Shown here: one piece after another, positions 31,417 through 33,161 of the stretch
Position numbering within the stretch: position 1 is the stretch's first letter
Layout: the number at the start of each line of letters is the position of its first letter
From: a virus
Direction: 5' to 3' (one strand)
Virus record (IMG/VR): IMGVR_UViG_3300029309_000167
Coordinates: 1-33,161 of that record
DNA length: 33,161 nt
Made by a program: the position numbers and the translations under genes
Notes under the pieces: model-generated
What the model saw: only the letters and a program-made list of their open reading frames with translations
Database searches by the model: none
What the model was told of the DNA's origin: nothing

Positions 31417-31513
31417 TAAACGCAGACCTGAAGATAAAAAGAAAATAGATAATAATTGGGATAAAGTGTTTGGTAATAAATTTAATAAAGATGAAAAACA
31501 GAAATCTAAATAA
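31403..31513 (+). CDS. Tiny conserved basic phage protein
   Basis: This 36-aa gene starts at ATG 31403 inside the end of the previous gene. MSKGSKRRPEDKKKIDNNWD followed by KVFGNKFNKDEKQKSK is a type of tiny phage protein I know well ('MSKG..RRP.D...F..N...IFG'), usually near replication or packaging genes. It is probably a nucleic-acid-binding peptide; no function is known. It overlaps the following methyltransferase gene. Identification rests on the pattern, so moderate confidence. Confidence 0.65.
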   Translation: MSKGSKRRPEDKKKIDNNWDKVFGNKFNKDEKQKSK

Positions 31514-31922
31514 TCACGATAATTGGCAAACGCCATTAAAACTTTATGATGAATTAAATAAAGAATTTAACTTTGATTTTGATCCTTGTCCTTTGTTTGC
31601 AGAATTTGATGGATTAAATATTGAATGGGGAAATAGTAACTTTGTGAATCCACCTTATAGTAGAAAATTAAAAGATGCTTTTGTAATTAAAGCTATTAAT
31701 GAATCTAAAAAGGGTAAACTTTGTGTATGTTTGTTACCAGTAAGTACAAGCACAATACTATTTCACGAACATATACAACCAAACGCAACTGAGATAAGAT
31801 TTTTAAAAGGTAGGGTTAAATTCATTGGAATTAATACTTTTGGAGAAAAAGTTAATAACAAAGCAGGAATGCACGATTCTATGATAGTTATTTTTGGAAA
31901 AGAAAAGTGCCAGCAAAACTAA
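31491..31922 (+). CDS. Phage N6-adenine methyltransferase (Dam-like)
   Basis: This 143-aa protein starts at ATG 31491 (a TTG at 31470 is possible). NNHDNWQTPLKLYDELNKEFNFDFDPCPL matches the opening of phage DNA N6-adenine methyltransferases, and the catalytic NPPY is present at 53-56. Then follow 'LCVCLLPVSTSTILFHEHIQPNATEIRFLKGRVKF' and a C-terminal 'AGMHDSMIVIFGK'. The size is typical of the small phage family. It probably protects phage DNA from restriction or sets timing of late functions. It ends overlapping a GTG-started gene. Confidence 0.85.
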   Translation: MKNRNLNNHDNWQTPLKLYDELNKEFNFDFDPCPLFAEFDGLNIEWGNSNFVNPPYSRKLKDAFVIKAINESKKGKLCVCLLPVSTSTILFHEHIQPNATEIRFLKGRVKFIGINTFGEKVNNKAGMHDSMIVIFGKEKCQQN

Positions 31923-32110
31923 AGAAAAGTGTTAAGACATATAATAGACAAACAGGTAAAACAACTACTGAACACTTTTATTTACATGCTACAAAGCAAG
32001 ATGAATTAGTTAGGATAGCTAATGATCCTAATGCAAACCCAAAACTTAGAATGAAATGTAAAAGAGAATTAACAAAAAGGAGTAAAGCAAATGATAGACT
32101 TAGTAAATAA
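31907..32110 (+). CDS. Small conserved phage protein
   Basis: This 67-aa protein uses a GTG start at 31907, within the end of the methyltransferase gene. The sequence (KLKKSVKTYNRQTGKTTTEHFYLHATKQDELVRIANDPNANPKLRMKCKRELTKR) follows a pattern I know from phages: an N-terminal beta strand pair 'R.TG..TTEH.YLH' and a basic helical tail. Function unknown; basic charge suggests nucleic acid contact. It overlaps the DUF3310 gene by 20 bases. Confidence 0.65.
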   Translation: MPAKLKKSVKTYNRQTGKTTTEHFYLHATKQDELVRIANDPNANPKLRMKCKRELTKRSKANDRLSK

Positions 32111-32309
32111 ACCACCTCATTATAATAAAGGTGGAGTAGAAGCAATAGATTATATTAAGCAACAATTAGGTAAGGACTTTCCAGCTTACCTAGAGGGATC
32201 AGCTATTAAATACATACATAGATATAAGTATAAAAATCATAATATACAAGACTTACAAAAGGCAAAATGGTATATAGAAAAACTTATAGAGTATTACGAG
32301 AATCTATGA
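32091..32309 (+). CDS. DUF3310-like phage protein
   Basis: This 72-aa protein begins after AAAAAGGAG and reads MIDLVNKPPHYNKGGVEAIDYI...FPAYLEGSAIKYIHRYKYKNHNIQDLQKAKWYIEKLIEYY. This is the clear DUF3310 pattern: 'PPHY..G..E.IDYI......YL.G..IKY..RY..K....DL.KA..Y...L'. DUF3310 proteins are found in many lytic phages near nucleotide-metabolism genes; their activity is not settled. The end overlaps the next small gene as ATGA. Confidence 0.85.
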   Translation: MIDLVNKPPHYNKGGVEAIDYIKQQLGKDFPAYLEGSAIKYIHRYKYKNHNIQDLQKAKWYIEKLIEYYENL

Positions 32310-32380
32310 TGGATATAAGTTTTTATGCAGTAGTTGGAATTTTATTATTAATGATTTATCAACTTATTTTGAACAAATGA
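32306..32380 (+). CDS. Putative 24-aa single-pass membrane peptide
   Basis: The gene starts in an ATGA overlap with DUF3310 and ends in an ATGA overlap with the HTH gene. The peptide is almost entirely one hydrophobic helix (FYAVVGILLLMIYQLIL). Couplings on both sides argue it is translated. No family recognised. Confidence 0.45.
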   Translation: MMDISFYAVVGILLLMIYQLILNK

Positions 32381-32541
32381 AAATAGATAAAGATAAATTA
32401 CAAGAAAAAATTAAACAGGGCAAATCCTCACATGATGTTGCTATGACATTTGGGTGCCATCCATCTACAGTTAGAAGAAAAGCTAAAGAGTTAGGACTTA
32501 AATTTAAAACTAAATCATATTGGAGAAAGTATGAAAGTTGA
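32377..32541 (+). CDS. Small helix-turn-helix protein
   Basis: This 54-aa protein starts at ATG 32377 (ATGA overlap). It contains LQEKIKQGKSSHDVAMTFGCHPSTVRRKAKELGLKF, where residues 18-39 form a homeodomain-like helix-turn-helix (SHDVAMTFGCHPSTVRRKAKEL). The C-terminus is basic and aromatic (FKTKSYWRKYES). It probably binds DNA. Position just before a tail/head gene and the terminase suggests a late regulator or a packaging accessory. The last 11 bases overlap the next gene. Confidence 0.7.
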   Translation: MKIDKDKLQEKIKQGKSSHDVAMTFGCHPSTVRRKAKELGLKFKTKSYWRKYES

Positions 32542-33118
32542 TGTAAAAAGCAACATAAATGAAATAACTAAATGGACTACTAACGCACAAAAGAAACAAA
32601 TACCTTTTGCAACATCAGTAGCAATCAACAACACTCTATTTGATTTAAAGAAAGAAATGGCTAAACAAATGGATAAGAAGTTGGATAGACCAACGCCATT
32701 TACTAAAAGGGGATTCTTTATTAATAAAGCTAAAAAAAATTTATTAGTTGGCGTACTGTTAATGAAGGACATAGTTGCTAACTATATGCAATTTCAAATA
32801 GAAGGTGGCACTAGGACAACTGGCAAACAGATACCAGTACCATATAAACCTAATGCAAGATTAAATAAGTTCGGTAATATCATTGGCAAAAGGACTGGAC
32901 TTATAAAAAAGAGTACACAATTTATAGGTAATGTTAGTGGAACAGAGGGAGTTTATGAAAGGACTAAAGATGGTTTGAAACTTATAATAGGTTTTGAAAG
33001 ATCGGTAACATATAGACCTAGATTCCCTTTTTATGTTATTGCAGAGAAGTTTAGTAAAGCTGTATTTGATAAGAAGTTTGCAAAAGCATTTGACAGAGCT
33101 TTAAGGAGTGCCAAGTAA
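32531..33118 (+). CDS. Minor head/tail structural protein candidate
   Basis: This 195-aa protein has TATTGGAG 6 bases before ATG 32531. The opening KVDVKSNINEITKWTTNAQKKQIPFATSVAINNTLFDLKKEMAKQMDKKLDRPTPFTKRGFFINKAKKNLLVGVL is a pattern I know from phage minor tail/virion proteins of the gpZ or HK97-gp10 type, where an entry helix with 'QIPFA...ALN.T' is followed by a beta sheet. The C-terminal part (GFERSVTYRPRFPFYVIAEKFSKAVFDKKFAKAFDRALRSAK) also fits. lambda's neck genes lie elsewhere, so being upstream of the terminase is unusual. The role is a guess. Confidence 0.65.
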   Translation: MKVDVKSNINEITKWTTNAQKKQIPFATSVAINNTLFDLKKEMAKQMDKKLDRPTPFTKRGFFINKAKKNLLVGVLLMKDIVANYMQFQIEGGTRTTGKQIPVPYKPNARLNKFGNIIGKRTGLIKKSTQFIGNVSGTEGVYERTKDGLKLIIGFERSVTYRPRFPFYVIAEKFSKAVFDKKFAKAFDRALRSAK

Positions 33119-33161
33119 TGCTAGGTTCTTCTACAGCAACCATCGTGGGTTATTCGCGACA
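33118..33161 (+). CDS. Likely 5' end of the terminase small subunit (cut by window end)
   Basis: ATG 33118 overlaps the previous stop (TAATG) and has AAGGAG (33103-33108) 9 bases upstream. It encodes MLGSSTATIVGYSR, which looks like the first helices of a Nu1-type HTH. If the genome is circular, this would join the truncated small-subunit gene at base 1. Joined directly, this frame hits a stop after about 6 more codons, so one missing base (or one plus a multiple of three) or a sequencing error is needed. The GTG at 33108 gives a frame that joins without a shift but lacks a good SD. Confidence 0.5.
   Translation, partial: MLGSSTATIVGYSR

Noticed and set aside
1-33161. Lysogeny genes, tRNAs, CRISPR arrays or insertion sequences
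   Set aside because: No integrase, CI-like repressor, excisionase, transposase or regularly spaced repeat was recognised. tRNAs were looked for only by eye, so a missed one is possible.

Overview
The window is almost certainly a near-complete genome of a tailed double-stranded DNA phage of siphovirus type. It encodes a lambda-type terminase, portal, HK97-fold capsid, tail tube, tape measure and gpJ-like tip, with no sheath or baseplate wedge. Every gene I accept is on the + strand. Genes are packed tightly, with many TAATG/ATGA stop-start overlaps. The DNA is AT-rich (roughly one third G+C by eye, not counted), and many starts carry AAGGAG/GAGG/GGTGG-like Shine-Dalgarno sites. I see no integrase, repressor, att site, tRNA or CRISPR, so the phage looks virulent. 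The host cannot be read from the sequence. An AT-rich marine alphaproteobacterium (SAR11-like) is only an inference, from base composition and from tail/fibre protein types I associate with marine phages.

Layout. 1-2224: terminase small subunit (its 5' end is cut by the window edge; a candidate start lies at the far end, 33118) and large subunit. 2235-2764: an orphan gene with its own promoter and terminator (moron-like). 2777-9371: a promoter, then head genes: gpW-like joiner, portal, a 986-aa fusion of accessory domains + cupredoxin-like domain + prohead protease + capsid, a small protein, two paralogous head-tail connector candidates, and a tail terminator. 9384-17190: tail genes: small protein, tail tube, G/GT chaperones made by a programmed -1 frameshift, tape measure, distal-tail proteins, and a gpJ-like tip ending in an S74 chaperone. 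17263-21672: a 1469-aa fibre, also ending in S74. 21674-23626: small conserved proteins and the lysis cassette (three membrane-protein candidates and a GH24 lysozyme with Cys in place of the catalytic Asp). 23592-24035: a PD-(D/E)XK nuclease gene. A clear promoter at 24057-24084 then starts the early/replication region: small unknown genes, two short tandem cytosine-methyltransferase-like genes, a YqaJ-type exonuclease, a ribbon-helix-helix protein, a Holliday-junction-resolvase-like nuclease, an SSB with a DEDIPF tail, a Toprim/RepA-like primase-helicase, a GT-rich origin candidate, a Dam-like methyltransferase, DUF3310 and small proteins, including an HTH protein next to the packaging genes.

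How it fits together. The early unit appears to run from 24057 through the end of the window and, if the genome is circular, into the terminase genes, stopping at the hairpin terminator at 2732-2764. Structural genes start at the 2777 promoter. The most interesting points are the cupredoxin-like domain and the nested, SD-preceded in-frame starts inside the protease-capsid fusion, the GGTTGG/CCAACC structured region after the primase-helicase gene, the moron-like cassette, and the tandem methyltransferase-like genes that lack a target recognition domain. All functional names come from reading motifs and gene order by eye. No database search was possible.
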